A stretch of 64,000 bases of DNA. Source: Pauljensenia sp902373545 (lineage in GTDB: Bacteria; Actinomycetota; Actinomycetes; Actinomycetales; Actinomycetaceae). Location of the stretch: the NCBI RefSeq assembly GCF_041432775.1, contig NZ_JAPWAG010000003.1:1-64000 (forward strand), written 5' to 3'. Shown here in pieces: positions 24,267-33,507 of this stretch. Positions within the stretch are counted from its first letter, which is position 1. Each line of letters opens with the position of its first letter. The notes below the pieces were generated by a model. That model worked only from the letters and a program-made list of their open reading frames with translations. It did no database searches and was not told where the DNA came from. The translations under genes were made by a program, and so were the position numbers.

Positions 24267-25747
24267 TGCGCGCCCTCTTCCGCGCCCTCGGCATAGGTGC
24301 GCGAGGGCAGCTTCTCCTGCGCGCGCACGCGGCCCGCGCTGGTCGCCCAGTAGCCGACGAAGCCGACGACCATCGCCAGGAGGATGCCGATGTTGGCGCC
24401 CGCCCAGTCACCATTGCGCCCGCCCAGGGGGCCGAGGAGGTAGCCCTGCCAGGACAGCCATGAGGCACTCGCGTTAACGACGAGGCCCCAGCCCACCAGC
24501 GAGCCGACGATCAGGGAGGCGACCGCACCCCAGTTCACCGAGCCGTAGCGGCCCGAGGGGGTAAAGAGGGAGGGCTCGTCGTAGTCCTTGCGCCGCAGCG
24601 CGATGTCCGCCAGCATGACGCCACCCCACGCGGCAATGACCGCGCCCAGCGTCGTCAGGAAGGCCGTGAAGGGAGTCAGGAAGGAATCCGCAAAGAACAC
24701 GACGACGATCGTGCCGACCGTCATGATCGTGCCGTCAATCGCGGTGGCAACCGGGCGCGAGACGGGCACGCCCGTGGCCAGAAGCGACAGGCCCGACGAG
24801 TAGATATCCATGACGATGCCGCCGATGAGGCCCAGGATCGCGACCAGGGCGAAGGGGATGAGGAACCACGTGGGCAGCAGCGTGGTGAGCGCGCCGATCG
24901 GATCCGCGCCGATGGCCTCGGACAGCGACTCGTCGGCCGAGCCGACCAGGAGGATGCCGAAGAAGACGAGGATGACCGTGGGCAGCGCCGCGCCCACCGT
25001 CGTCCAGCCGACAACACCCCGCGTCGAGGCGGCGCGCGGCAGGTAGCGCGAGTAGTCGGCGGCCGCGTTAATCCAGCCGAAGCCGAAGCCCACGAGGAGC
25101 ATGCAACCCGCGCCGAGCACCGCGGTCAAGGGCGCCGAGGGACGCGCGGAAAGCACCGCGAAGTCGATCGTCGGGGCGACCAGCACCAGGTAGACGATCG
25201 TCAGGGCCGCGGTCGCCCAGGTGATCCACGTCTGGACCTTCATGATCGCCTCGAAACCGAGGATACCCGAACCCGCCGCGAGGACGACGACGAGGATCAG
25301 CGCGATGATCTGGGCGACGACGTGGTTCGTGAAGCCGAGCGCCCCCATGACGGTGGCCGTGGCCTGGACGGCCATGATCGCCAGGAAGGTCTCCCAGCCC
25401 ACCGTCAGGATCCACGAGATCGCCGCCGAAATGCGGTTGCCGTTAAAGCCGAAGGCCGCGCGCGACAGGACCAGCGTCGGCGCGGAACCGCGCTTACCGG
25501 CGATCGCGATGAGGCCGCAGACCAGGAAGGACAGGGCCACACCGACGACGGACACTATGACCGCCTGGGTCAGGGACAGGCCGAAGCCGAGGACCCACGA
25601 GCCCCAGGAGATCCCCAGGACCGAGATGTTCGCCGCGAACCACGGCATGAACAGGTCGGAGGGTTTCCCCTTGCGATCGGATTCAGGAATGACGTCCAGG
25701 CCGGCCATTTCGACGGCCAGCGCGCCCGAGTTTTGAGGCTCGCTCAC
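24263..25747 (-). CDS. NCS1-family cytosine/purine permease
   Basis: 494 residues with about 12 membrane helices. N-terminal GLDVIPESDRKGKPSDLFMPWFAANISVL is the usual entry of cytosine/purine/allantoin permeases, followed by GKRGSAPTLVLSRAAFGFNGN and a mid-protein GFGWINAAADYSRYLPR. Imports a nucleobase with a cation; cytosine, purines or allantoin cannot be separated by eye, though coupling to PNP favours a purine. First gene of a permease-PNP operon. Confidence 0.9.
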   Translation of the reverse strand: MSEPQNSGALAVEMAGLDVIPESDRKGKPSDLFMPWFAANISVLGISWGSWVLGFGLSLTQAVIVSVVGVALSFLVCGLIAIAGKRGSAPTLVLSRAAFGFNGNRISAAISWILTVGWETFLAIMAVQATATVMGALGFTNHVVAQIIALILVVVLAAGSGILGFEAIMKVQTWITWATAALTIVYLVLVAPTIDFAVLSARPSAPLTAVLGAGCMLLVGFGFGWINAAADYSRYLPRAASTRGVVGWTTVGAALPTVILVFFGILLVGSADESLSEAIGADPIGALTTLLPTWFLIPFALVAILGLIGGIVMDIYSSGLSLLATGVPVSRPVATAIDGTIMTVGTIVVVFFADSFLTPFTAFLTTLGAVIAAWGGVMLADIALRRKDYDEPSLFTPSGRYGSVNWGAVASLIVGSLVGWGLVVNASASWLSWQGYLLGPLGGRNGDWAGANIGILLAMVVGFVGYWATSAGRVRAQEKLPSRTYAEGAEEGAQ

Positions 25748-25769
25748 GGTGTTCTCCTCTGCGAGGGAT

Positions 25770-25788
25770 ATATTGTCAGAACGACATT
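25770..25788 (-). promoter_or_regulatory. Possible operator upstream of the permease-PNP operon
   Basis: TATTGTC-AGAAC-GACATTA, a near-perfect inverted repeat (6 of 7) inside the short gap upstream of the permease. It overlaps an AT-rich stretch that could be the -10 region. No dedicated regulator gene is adjacent. Confidence 0.3.
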
Positions 25789-25811
25789 ATCCTATCACAG
25801 AGGTCACACTG

Positions 25812-26579
25812 TTATGCGCGAAGCACGGGATTCGCCAGACGCCCGACCCCCTCGATCTCAATCTCCACGCGGTCACCCACGTCCACTCGCCCGCAACCCG
25901 CCGGAGCGCCCGTCACGATGACGTCGCCGGGCAGCAGGGTCATCTGGTGGGACACGTAGGAGACCAGCTCGAACGGATTCCAGATCATGTGTGCAGTCGA
26001 GCTGTCCTGCGCTTTCTCCCCATTCAGGTAGGAGCGGATCGCCAGGTTCGTGACGTCGAGGGTGGGGTCGACCGTGATCCACGGGCCCAGCGGGCAAGAG
26101 GTGTCAAACGACTTGCCGCGCGACCACGGGCCGCCCGTCATTGCGTCGCGGGCGGTGACGTCGTTGGCGACCGTGTAACCGAGGATCACCTGCGGCGCGT
26201 CCGAGGCGCTCACGTTCTTGGCCAGGGACTTGATGACGATGGCGAGCTCGCCCTCAAAGACCACGTCGTTCGACCACGCGGGGATCGCAATCGGGTCGTC
26301 GGGCCCGATGACCGAGGTGTTGGCCTTGAGGAAAATCGGGGGCTCGGGGCGCTCGTCGAGCGGAATCGGCGTATCGGAGTAGTTATTGCCGATGCCCACC
26401 ACCTTCGAGCGCGGGATCACCGGGGAAAGCAGGCGGACCTCGTCCAGCTCGTAGATCTGGCCCGAGGGCTCTACGGGCGAGAACAGTGGGTCGCCCTTGA
26501 GGCCCACAATCCGCTTCGAGCCCTCCTCAAGGGCGCCGTACACCAGGTTCGTTCCATCCGAAAAACGTGCGATTCTCAT
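25812..26579 (-). CDS. Fumarylacetoacetate hydrolase family protein
   Basis: 255 residues. The C-terminal FAH domain shows VVGIGNNYSDT, EPPIFLKANTSVIGP, VVFEGELAIVI (metal-binding Glu) and GYTVANDVTARDAM, with GDVIVTGAPAGCG at the end. Members cleave or decarboxylate beta-keto acids such as acylpyruvates or oxaloacetate with Mg2+; the substrate here is unknown. In many actinobacteria such a gene adjoins gltX; here the two are separated by the permease and PNP genes. Single-gene unit or distal leader of the permease operon, 64 bases apart. Confidence 0.88.
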   Translation of the reverse strand: MRIARFSDGTNLVYGALEEGSKRIVGLKGDPLFSPVEPSGQIYELDEVRLLSPVIPRSKVVGIGNNYSDTPIPLDERPEPPIFLKANTSVIGPDDPIAIPAWSNDVVFEGELAIVIKSLAKNVSASDAPQVILGYTVANDVTARDAMTGGPWSRGKSFDTSCPLGPWITVDPTLDVTNLAIRSYLNGEKAQDSSTAHMIWNPFELVSYVSHQMTLLPGDVIVTGAPAGCGRVDVGDRVEIEIEGVGRLANPVLRA

Positions 26580-26661
26580 GGCAGTAGCCTAACCCGCGAG
26601 CTCAGCAGGGGCGGGCGAAGCGCCAGGAGCAACGAGGCCGGGGCGGGCAGCGGGAAGCAAG

Positions 26662-26691
26662 GGGCCCGCCGCGCAGACGCGCGGCGGGCCC
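26662..26691 (-). terminator. Terminator of the AGCS gene
   Basis: Perfect 13-bp arms GGGCCCGCCGCGC and GCGCGGCGGGCCC, 4-nt loop. A second hairpin at 26703-26736 (arms GGGCGCGCC/GGCGCGCCC) lies between it and the stop. No T run. Confidence 0.7.
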
Positions 26692-26751
26692 AGGGACGCG
26701 TCGGGCGCGCCAGGGCGCGATGTGCCCGGCGCGCCCGAGAGCGCTGGAGTG

Positions 26752-28245
26752 TCAGTGCTTCTTGGCCTTGGTCAACTTGGGGCGCTTCCACACGCTGCCC
26801 GGCACGTCGCGAGGCAGGAACGTGTTGGCGTGGCCCATGAACATGGGGTCATCGATGCCGGCCTTGCGCTGCACCTGGTAGTCCTTGAGCGCGCCAACAA
26901 CCCAGCTCGACAGGACGACGAGCGCCACCAGGTTCGTGATCGTCATGACCGCCATCGCGATGTCGACGGCGTTCCACACGACATCCAGGCTCAGCAGCGC
27001 ACCGACCGTCGCAGAGAGGACGCACACGACGCGCACGGTCCAGGTCGCCCAGGGGGCGTCGCCGAACACGAAGGACATGTTCGTGTCGGAGTAGACGTAG
27101 GCGGCGATCACCGAGGAGTAGGCCAGCACGAAGATGAGGATCGCCATGGGGACGATCGTCCACGCGCCCAGCTCGTTGGCGACAGCCAGGGTGGTCAGGT
27201 TCGAGGGATCCACACCCTCGGCACCCCAGACCTCGGGGCCCGCGAGCAGGATGACGAAGGCGGTGGCGGTACACACGACGATGGTGTCGATGAAGACGCC
27301 GAGGGACTGGATGAGGCCCTGGCGCACCGGGTGGGACACGGTGGCGGTCGCGGCGGCGTTGGGAGCGGTACCCTGGCCGGCCTCGTTGGAGAAGAGGCCG
27401 CGCTTGGTGCCGTTGATCATCGCGGCGATGATGCCGCCGCCCAGGCCACCGACGGTGGCGTCCGCGGAGAAAGCGGAGGTGAAGATCTGTCCCAGGACGG
27501 TGCCGAACTGGGAGATGTTCATCAGGCAGATGATGGCGACCATGATGACGTAGATAGTGGCCATGATCGGGGCCATCCACTCGGTGACGCGCGCGACGGT
27601 GCGGATGCCGCCGAAGATCACCATCGCGGAGAAGACGAAGATCAGGCCCGCGATGGTCAGCTGCGCAGCCGAGAAGCCGCCCGCACCCTGGAGGGGCTGC
27701 TTGGCGGCCTCACCGAAGGCGGTGGTCAGCGTACCGGCGATGGCGTTGGACTGGACGGAGGTGATGACGACGCCGCAGGTGATGACGGTGATGACGGCGA
27801 AGACGTTGGCCAGCGTGCGGTTTTTCATGCCGCGTTTCATGTAGTAGGCCGGGCCGCCGCGGAAGGAGCCGTCAGCGTGGCGCACCTTGAAAATCTGGGC
27901 GAGCGTCGCCTCGAAGAACGCGGTACCCATGCCCACCAGGGCCACGACCCACATCCAGAAGATCGCGCCAGGACCGCCCATGAGGAGCGCCGCGGCCACG
28001 CCGAACACGTTACCGATGCCCACGCGCGCGGCCAGCGAGATCGCGAAGGCCTGGAAGGAGGAAATGCCGCCGTCGGCTCCCTTACGCGAGCCCAGGACCG
28101 TGCGGATCATCTCCGGGAAGAAGCGCACCTGGACGAAGAGGGAGCGCAGCGTCAGGAACAGGCCGACTCCGATCAGCGCGAAGATCGTCACGTGCAACGT
28201 GATCCAGTCGGCGATGGCTTTTTCAAGCAAGGCGAATTCTTCCAC
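26752..28245 (-). CDS. Alanine/glycine:cation symporter (AGCS family)
   Basis: 497 residues, about 11 membrane helices. Family signatures include SSFQAFAISLAARVGIGNVFGVA near the N-terminus, GGPAYYMKRGMKNR, and the highly conserved LFSNEAGQGTAPNAAATA. Imports alanine or glycine with Na+ or H+. Monocistronic; the upstream 250-base gap shows no glycine riboswitch that I can recognise, although such switches often control this family. Confidence 0.95.
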   Translation of the reverse strand: MEEFALLEKAIADWITLHVTIFALIGVGLFLTLRSLFVQVRFFPEMIRTVLGSRKGADGGISSFQAFAISLAARVGIGNVFGVAAALLMGGPGAIFWMWVVALVGMGTAFFEATLAQIFKVRHADGSFRGGPAYYMKRGMKNRTLANVFAVITVITCGVVITSVQSNAIAGTLTTAFGEAAKQPLQGAGGFSAAQLTIAGLIFVFSAMVIFGGIRTVARVTEWMAPIMATIYVIMVAIICLMNISQFGTVLGQIFTSAFSADATVGGLGGGIIAAMINGTKRGLFSNEAGQGTAPNAAATATVSHPVRQGLIQSLGVFIDTIVVCTATAFVILLAGPEVWGAEGVDPSNLTTLAVANELGAWTIVPMAILIFVLAYSSVIAAYVYSDTNMSFVFGDAPWATWTVRVVCVLSATVGALLSLDVVWNAVDIAMAVMTITNLVALVVLSSWVVGALKDYQVQRKAGIDDPMFMGHANTFLPRDVPGSVWKRPKLTKAKKH

Positions 28246-28408
28246 AGGAACCTCCCGGGCTGTCTATCGACGAGGCCGTGGGACAGTCGCGGGGCCTCGC
28301 TCACTTCGCGGGCCGCACCCGCGCGTTGTATGGGACCCGTTCATCTTGCCACATGGCAGAGGTCAGGGCGTGCATCATCTCGCCACGCGCCAACCTGCGC
28401 GCGAGTGC

Positions 28409-28429
28409 ACGAGGCCACCCCGGCCTCGT
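28409..28429. repeat. Dispersed-motif hairpin upstream of the helicase gene
   Basis: ACGAGGCC-ACCCC-GGCCTCGT: two copies of the core motif in inverted orientation. Another single copy (CGACGAGGCCGTGGG) lies at about 28267-28281. Here the pair sits in a 5' region, not at a gene end, so it may terminate antisense or have another role. Confidence 0.6.
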
Positions 28430-28498
28430 CGATGAGCTGCGGGAAGGGCCCGGCGGCGCGAGGACGCAGACGTGGGCGCACTCTGGGACAATGGAGGC

Positions 28499-31249
28499 AT
28501 GAGCGCGACTTTGAACGAGATCCTGGATGACTTGGAGGACGCTGGGCAGCTGCGGGACGAGGATGCCCTGTACGAGGCCTTCGTGTCTTGGGCCGAGGGC
28601 ACCGGGCGTCCGCTCTACCCCCACCAGGAGGAGGCCCTGGTCGAGATCCTGGCGGGCAACCACGTGATTGCGGCGACCCCCACGGGCTCGGGCAAGTCGA
28701 TGATCGCGCTCGCCGCGCACTTCACGTCGATGGCGCACGGGGGCCGCTCCTACTACACGGCACCCCTCAAGGCCCTCGTGTCGGAAAAGTTCTTCGACCT
28801 GGTGTCCCTGTTCGGCGCGGACAACGTCGGCATGGTGACCGGCGACGTGTCCCTCAACGCCGACGCCCCCATTATCTGCTGCACCGCCGAGATCCTGGCG
28901 AATCAGTCGCTGCGCGAGGGGCCGACGCTGGACGCGGACATGATCGTCATGGACGAGTTCCACTTCTACGGGGATCGTCAGCGCGGCTGGGCGTGGCAGG
29001 TGCCGCTCCTGGAGCTGAGGTCCCCGCAGGTGGTTGCGATGAGCGCGACGCTGGGCGACACGACGCGTTTCGAGCGCGCGTGGAAGGAGCGCACCGGGCG
29101 CGATGTCTCCCTCATCGACGATGCGGAGCGTCCCGTGCCCCTCGAGTTCGAGTACGTCGTGGACCGCCTGCCCGACACGGTCGAGCGCCTGCTGGGCGAG
29201 GGCCGCTGGCCCGTCTACATCGTTCACTTCTCCCAGCGCGACGCGGTGGCGACCGCTCAGTCGTTTGACCGTTCCTCGCTGATGTCGGCCGAGCAGAAGA
29301 AGGCGATCGCCGCGCAGCTGGCGGGCGTATCGTTTACGAAGGGCTTCGGGCAGACCCTCAAGTCGCTGCTCTCCCAGGGCATCGGCGTGCACCACGCGGG
29401 CATGCTGCCGCGCTACCGCCGCCTCGTCGAGCGCCTCACCCAGGCGGGCCTGCTGCCGATCGTGTGCGGCACGGACACCTTGGGCGTGGGCATCAACGTG
29501 CCGATTCGCACGGTCCTGATGACGTCGCTCGTCAAATACGACGGTCGGCGCATGCGCCACGTGAGCGCGCGCGAGTTCCACCAGATCGCGGGGCGCGCGG
29601 GCCGCGCCGGCTTCGACACGGTCGGTTTCGTGCGCGTCCTGGCCCCCGAACACGAGGTTGACGCCGCCCGTGAGCGCGCACGCCTGAGCGCCGCGCAGGA
29701 GGCGGCCCACGACGCCCGCGAGGCCAAGCGCGCCGCGAAGAAGTCCGCGAAGAAGCGCAAGGGCCCGGGCGCGGGCGAGATCTCGTGGACGCGCTCGACG
29801 TTCGAGCGGCTCGTGGACGCGGCTCCCGAGCAGCTCACGAGCCGTTTCGAGATGACGCACGCGATGGTCCTCAACGTGCTGGCCGGTGCGCCCACGGCCG
29901 GGCGAGACCCGGGCGAGCACCTCGTGTGGCTGGCACGCAACAACGACGATCCGCCCCAGGATCGCAATCCGCACTTGCGCCGCCTGGGTGAGATCTACAC
30001 GTCGATGAAGCAGGCGGGCGTCGTCGAGCACGTGTCCTCTACCGAGGCCTCGGCGTCGGGTGAGCCGCGCCTGCGTGCGGCCACCGACCTGCCGGACGAC
30101 TTCGCGCTCAACCAGCCGCTCTCCCCCTTCGCGCTGGCCGCGCTCGAGTTGCTGGACCCCGAGTCCCCGACCTTCGCCCTGGACGTCGTGTCGGTCATCG
30201 AGTCGGTCTTGGAGGATCCGCGCCCGCTCCTGTTCGCGCAGGAGAAGGCGGCGCGCGCCGAGGCCGTCGCCGCGATGAAGGCGCAGGGCATGGAGTACGA
30301 CGAGCGCATGGCCGCCCTAGAAGATGTCACGTGGCCGCGCCCGCTGGCCGATCTGCTGGGCGACGCATTCGCGGTGTATCTGCACGCGAACCCGTGGATC
30401 GAGGATCAGGAGATTTCCCCGAAGTCGGTCGTGCGCGAGATGATCGAGAACGCGCTGACGTTCACGGGGATTGTGGGCCGTTACGACGTGGGCCGCTCCG
30501 AGGGCATCGTGCTGCGCTACCTGACGGACGCGTATCGCGCGCTGCGCCAGATTGTGCCGGACGAGCTCATGACGGACGAGCTGCGTTCGATCATTGCGTG
30601 GCTGTCAGCGCTGATCCGCGCGGTCGACTCCTCGCTGCTGGACGAGTGGGAGGCCATGTCCACGGGCCAGGCCCTCCCCGCGTCCGAGGGCGACGGCACG
30701 GAGGGCGCGGAGCTCGCGTTTGGCGCGCGGGAGGACGGGACCGTTCCCTTTAGCGCGAACCGTCACGCGTTCCGCACGGCGATCCGCTCGGCCCTGTTCG
30801 AGCGCGTGGAGGCGATGAGCCGCGACAACGTCGAGGCCTTGGCGCGCCTCGACGAGGCCTCGCGCACCCCGCTGGTCGCCCCGTGGGGCGAGGACGAGTG
30901 GGACGCGGTGCTCGAGCGCTACTGGTCGGAGCACGAGTGGATCGGCATCGATCAGCGGGCGCGCGCCCTGTCGCTGTGCTCGTTGAACGAGGCCCCAACC
31001 CGCGAGGACGTGTTGGAGCTGGCCCCCGCTGCAGTGTCGTCGGATGTCGAGCGCGCCCAGGTCGCGCGCATCGAGGCGATCGCAGACGCGGTGGATGAGG
31101 CTGCGGTCGGCACGTTCTGGCTGGCCACGCAAACCCTGTTCGACCCGGAGGAGGACATGGACTGGCGTATCGTCGCCCTCGTGGACGTGCCGGCCTCGGA
31201 CGAGGCTGGCAGGGTTGCCCTGGCGACGATCACCGTCGGGCCGCGGTAA
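28499..31249 (+). CDS. DEAD/DEAH-box helicase with DUF3516 C-terminus
   Basis: 916 residues. Ski2-like superfamily 2 helicase: Q/motif I AATPTGSGKS (58-67), motif II DEFH (152-155), motif III MSATLG, motif VI QIAGRAGRAG (about 362-371). A Lys/Ala/Arg-rich insert follows (EAKRAAKKSAKKRKG), then the long C-terminal DUF3516 region found in actinobacterial homologues. It acts on RNA or DNA with ATP; its precise process is unknown, RNA processing being the usual guess. Start ATG at 28499 follows GGGACAATGGAGGC. Stands alone. Confidence 0.9.
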   Translation: MSATLNEILDDLEDAGQLRDEDALYEAFVSWAEGTGRPLYPHQEEALVEILAGNHVIAATPTGSGKSMIALAAHFTSMAHGGRSYYTAPLKALVSEKFFDLVSLFGADNVGMVTGDVSLNADAPIICCTAEILANQSLREGPTLDADMIVMDEFHFYGDRQRGWAWQVPLLELRSPQVVAMSATLGDTTRFERAWKERTGRDVSLIDDAERPVPLEFEYVVDRLPDTVERLLGEGRWPVYIVHFSQRDAVATAQSFDRSSLMSAEQKKAIAAQLAGVSFTKGFGQTLKSLLSQGIGVHHAGMLPRYRRLVERLTQAGLLPIVCGTDTLGVGINVPIRTVLMTSLVKYDGRRMRHVSAREFHQIAGRAGRAGFDTVGFVRVLAPEHEVDAARERARLSAAQEAAHDAREAKRAAKKSAKKRKGPGAGEISWTRSTFERLVDAAPEQLTSRFEMTHAMVLNVLAGAPTAGRDPGEHLVWLARNNDDPPQDRNPHLRRLGEIYTSMKQAGVVEHVSSTEASASGEPRLRAATDLPDDFALNQPLSPFALAALELLDPESPTFALDVVSVIESVLEDPRPLLFAQEKAARAEAVAAMKAQGMEYDERMAALEDVTWPRPLADLLGDAFAVYLHANPWIEDQEISPKSVVREMIENALTFTGIVGRYDVGRSEGIVLRYLTDAYRALRQIVPDELMTDELRSIIAWLSALIRAVDSSLLDEWEAMSTGQALPASEGDGTEGAELAFGAREDGTVPFSANRHAFRTAIRSALFERVEAMSRDNVEALARLDEASRTPLVAPWGEDEWDAVLERYWSEHEWIGIDQRARALSLCSLNEAPTREDVLELAPAAVSSDVERAQVARIEAIADAVDEAAVGTFWLATQTLFDPEEDMDWRIVALVDVPASDEAGRVALATITVGPR

Positions 31250-31367
31250 GCCCCTCCAGCTTCGAGGCGCAGCTGGGACGTCACGGGCCACCACGGCCTC
31301 GTTGATGTGGCAATTCGGATGAGTCGGGTGGGAGCGACGCCGAAAGTCGTGGTCCCCGCCGTCCGAG

Positions 31368-31796
31368 TTATCCTCGCTGCGCGGGCCTCTCTCCGAGCTC
31401 CTGCTGGAGCCGCACAAGGTATCCGTCGGGGTCCTGGATGAGGAACTGCCGGACGCCGATCTCTACATCGCCCGCCCGGTACCACTCCTCTTCGGGTTCG
31501 ACGAAGATCGGCCATCCTGCCTCTGTGATGCGCCGCAACGTGCCGTCCAGATTGTCGACCTGAACCTCAAAGTTGATACCCCGACCAAGGGGGAACTCAA
31601 GGGGACCTGTCGCCCACGTCCTACCCTGGTCGATCTGGTCGAGCATCAGGTGCGCGTTACCCAGCACAAGGTAGCCGAATCCTTCCTCAGGCCGCTCATA
31701 GCGAAGGGAAAAACCGACGAGGTCGCACCAAAAACGGCGCGATGCCTCGTAATCGGTGACGGTAAGTTCAGGGACAAGCCCGGGCTCGTTGCTCAT
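31368..31796 (-). CDS. VOC family protein (glyoxalase/bleomycin-resistance fold)
   Basis: 142 residues. PELTVTDYEASRRFWCDLVGFSLRYERPEEGF is the standard beta-alpha-beta-beta-beta start, and the C-terminal half ends RQFLIQDPDGYLVRLQQELG. Best resemblance is to bleomycin-binding-type proteins, but VOC members also include isomerases and dioxygenases, so no reaction is claimed. Single gene between the helicase and the Pr6Pr gene. Confidence 0.85.
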   Translation of the reverse strand: MSNEPGLVPELTVTDYEASRRFWCDLVGFSLRYERPEEGFGYLVLGNAHLMLDQIDQGRTWATGPLEFPLGRGINFEVQVDNLDGTLRRITEAGWPIFVEPEEEWYRAGDVEIGVRQFLIQDPDGYLVRLQQELGERPAQRG

Positions 31797-31849
31797 GGCT
31801 TCACTCTAGCGGCCTCGGACGAGACCGTGTCCGGGAGATGCACAGACCG

Positions 31850-32545
31850 TCAGCGCCGGGACGCCTTGCGGATCAGCCAGTCCGCGCCCGCGAAGATCGC
31901 CATGAAGACCAGGGCGCCGATCAGGATCGCCACGATGTTGATGGCGACCTGCGCGTAGCCGATGCGCCACACGTTCACGAAGCCGTACGGGTACTGGTGC
32001 GTGAAGGTGCCTCGCACGAGCGTGTACGCCACCCACGCGACCGGGATCAGCAGGGCGCGTCCCAGCGTCGCCCACGTGATGCCGCCGCGCGGTCCCGCGA
32101 GCGCGGCCGCGGTCACGAAGGCGGCAGGGACGACGATGTGCTGGAGCGGGTTGGTGACCAGCGCGAAGCCAGAGATGACCTCGTAGGGGCCAATCAGCGT
32201 CGCGTAGACAATCGCGGTCACCGTGATCATCATGAGCGCGCACAGGTGCGTCGCCCTCCCCCACGCCCCGACGCGGCCTCGGCGCGCGAGGAGGGTCGAG
32301 ATGATCGCGACCATGATGTTGGACAGCTCGGTGAAGTAGGACAGGCAATTGATGAGGCGCTCGGGCGCGCCCGCCCAGCCGTGGGGGGCACCCGCGAAGA
32401 GTCCCTCTTCATGGTAGGTGGGCGGCACATATCCGTCGAAGGCCGTAATGATGAGGGTGGCGGCGACGCCCACCCAGGCGAGGGCGGCGACCACCCAGTA
32501 GGCGGCGCACCCGCGGCGGCTTAGTTCAGTTATGTCAGTTGTCAT
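31850..32545 (-). CDS. Pr6Pr family membrane protein
   Basis: 231 residues from MTTDITELSRRGC, with six predicted membrane helices. The pattern SYFTELSNIMVAII, NPLQHIVVPAAF and YGFVNVWRIGYAQVAINI matches the Pr6Pr family of six-helix proteins related to FAR-17a/AIG1-like proteins. Function unknown. GGAGAGCG lies just before the start. The RelB-like micro-gene upstream ends inside its first codons, so the two are translationally linked. An earlier in-frame start is rejected because it lies inside the micro-gene. Confidence 0.8.
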   Translation of the reverse strand: MTTDITELSRRGCAAYWVVAALAWVGVAATLIITAFDGYVPPTYHEEGLFAGAPHGWAGAPERLINCLSYFTELSNIMVAIISTLLARRGRVGAWGRATHLCALMMITVTAIVYATLIGPYEVISGFALVTNPLQHIVVPAAFVTAAALAGPRGGITWATLGRALLIPVAWVAYTLVRGTFTHQYPYGFVNVWRIGYAQVAINIVAILIGALVFMAIFAGADWLIRKASRR

Positions 32546-32690
32546 CGCTCTCCCCAAACGCCTCCGCCGCAGAGCCATAGCGCGCAGCAGAGAGACGCCC
32601 AGCAGCAATCTCGCGAGCCTCGCGCATGGCCGCCTCAGTCTCTTCGTTGTACCGCAGATCAGCAGACACGATCACCGTCTCCTCGTTCAT
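32535..32690 (-). CDS. RelB-like small protein (51 aa), possible orphan antitoxin
   Basis: 51 codons starting MNEETVIVSADLRYNEET, then AAMREAREIAAGRLSAARYGS, and ending GESDDN. The second half resembles the C-terminal, toxin-wrapping part of RelB/DinJ-type antitoxins (alternating acidic helix, then x-x-Y-x-S-x-x-E-x-F). GGTGAGTGAGG lies immediately before the ATG, and a good promoter lies about 20 bases up. Its stop lies 11 bases inside the Pr6Pr gene. No RelE-like toxin is nearby: upstream is a MITE, downstream a membrane protein. Small size makes the family call tentative. Confidence 0.55.
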   Translation of the reverse strand: MNEETVIVSADLRYNEETEAAMREAREIAAGRLSAARYGSAAEAFGESDDN

Positions 32691-32712
32691 CCTCACTCAC
32701 CCGTGTGCACTC

Positions 32713-32740
32713 ATTGTATGTCGAGCAGCCAACGTGCTAA
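32713..32740 (-). promoter_or_regulatory. Promoter of the RelB-like/Pr6Pr pair
   Basis: Minus strand -35 TTAGCA (32735-32740), 16-nt spacer, -10 TACAAT (32713-32718), about 22 bp before the ATG at 32690. Confidence 0.55.
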
Positions 32741-32797
32741 CACGGACCACAGCATCGGATCGGCACGAGTCGTGGACGAGAAGTAGCACTTCCGCAA

Positions 32798-32932
32798 GGT
32801 TCCTCAACAACGTCGCACGTAATTCGTTATGCGGATCGGAGCGAAGAGCTCACAATCCGCGGAATTTCAACGACCAATCTTCAAAACCTGAAGGAAGGCT
32901 GAGGGAATTACGTGCGAAATTTTGGGGGCGCG
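32798..32932. mobile_element. MITE-like element, copy A (135 bp)
   Basis: The left end begins GGTTCCTCAACAACG followed by TCGCACGTAATTC. The right end, read inward, also carries TCGCACGTAATTC (13 identical bases) but is worn outside that. Total length equals that of copy B (63529-63663) exactly. It encodes nothing. Interior similarity is weak apart from a short GAATTTCAACG-like patch. It lies between the promoter of the RelB-like gene and the 3' end of ybaK. Confidence 0.65.
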
Positions 32933-32978
32933 GGAGTATCGGCATCTGCGATGAAGACAGAAACAGGACGAGGCCGGG

Positions 32979-33488
32979 TCAGACCTGGGCGAGATCCGTG
33001 ACCTCAGCATCCGTCAACTCGACGAGGTCGAGGGGGCTCAGCTCGACGCTGAGGCCTCGGCGCCCGCCCGAGACGATCATGGTCTCGTGGTCCAGGCACG
33101 CCGAGTCGATGAACAGCCGGTGCGCAGTGGTCTGCCCGAGCGGGCTGATCCCGCCCACGACGTAGCCGGTGCGGCGCTGTGCGACGGCCGGATCAGCCAT
33201 GGCGGCGCTCTTGGCACCGGCAGCCTTGGCGATCAGCTTCATGGACAGGTGTGCCAGTGCGGGCACGCAGCCAACGACGAACTCGCCGGTGGGTTCCAGG
33301 CGCACCATGAGGGTCTTGAAAGCCTGGGTGGGGTCGATGCCCAGCTTCTCGACGGTTTCCTCCCCAAACGCCCGGGCGGCCGGGTCGTGCTCGTACTCGT
33401 GAATAGTAAAAGCAACGCCCGCCGCCGTGAGCGCCTCAATGGCGCGGGTGGGGCCACCGCCGTGATCCTTGCTGTGTTTACGAGCCAT
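32979..33488 (-). CDS. ybaK: Cys-tRNA(Pro) deacylase, YbaK/EbsC family
   Basis: 169 residues. Opens KDHGGGPTRAIEALTAAGVAFTIHEYEHDP, then the conserved deacylase core AFKTLMVRLEPTGEFVVGCVPALAHLSMKLIAKAAGAKSAAMADP, and GYVVGGISPLGQ with FIDSACLDHETMIVSGG. It hydrolyses mischarged Cys-tRNA-Pro in the cytoplasm. Probably a single gene; yccF lies 19 bases upstream on the same strand, so they may be co-transcribed. Confidence 0.93.
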   Translation of the reverse strand: MARKHSKDHGGGPTRAIEALTAAGVAFTIHEYEHDPAARAFGEETVEKLGIDPTQAFKTLMVRLEPTGEFVVGCVPALAHLSMKLIAKAAGAKSAAMADPAVAQRRTGYVVGGISPLGQTTAHRLFIDSACLDHETMIVSGGRRGLSVELSPLDLVELTDAEVTDLAQV

Positions 33489-33507
33489 GACCCCAGTGTA
33501 GGACGCG

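Noticed and set aside
28246..28498. Glycine riboswitch ahead of the AGCS symporter
   Set aside because: No glycine-aptamer core could be recognised; the gap holds dispersed-motif copies and the helicase promoter instead.
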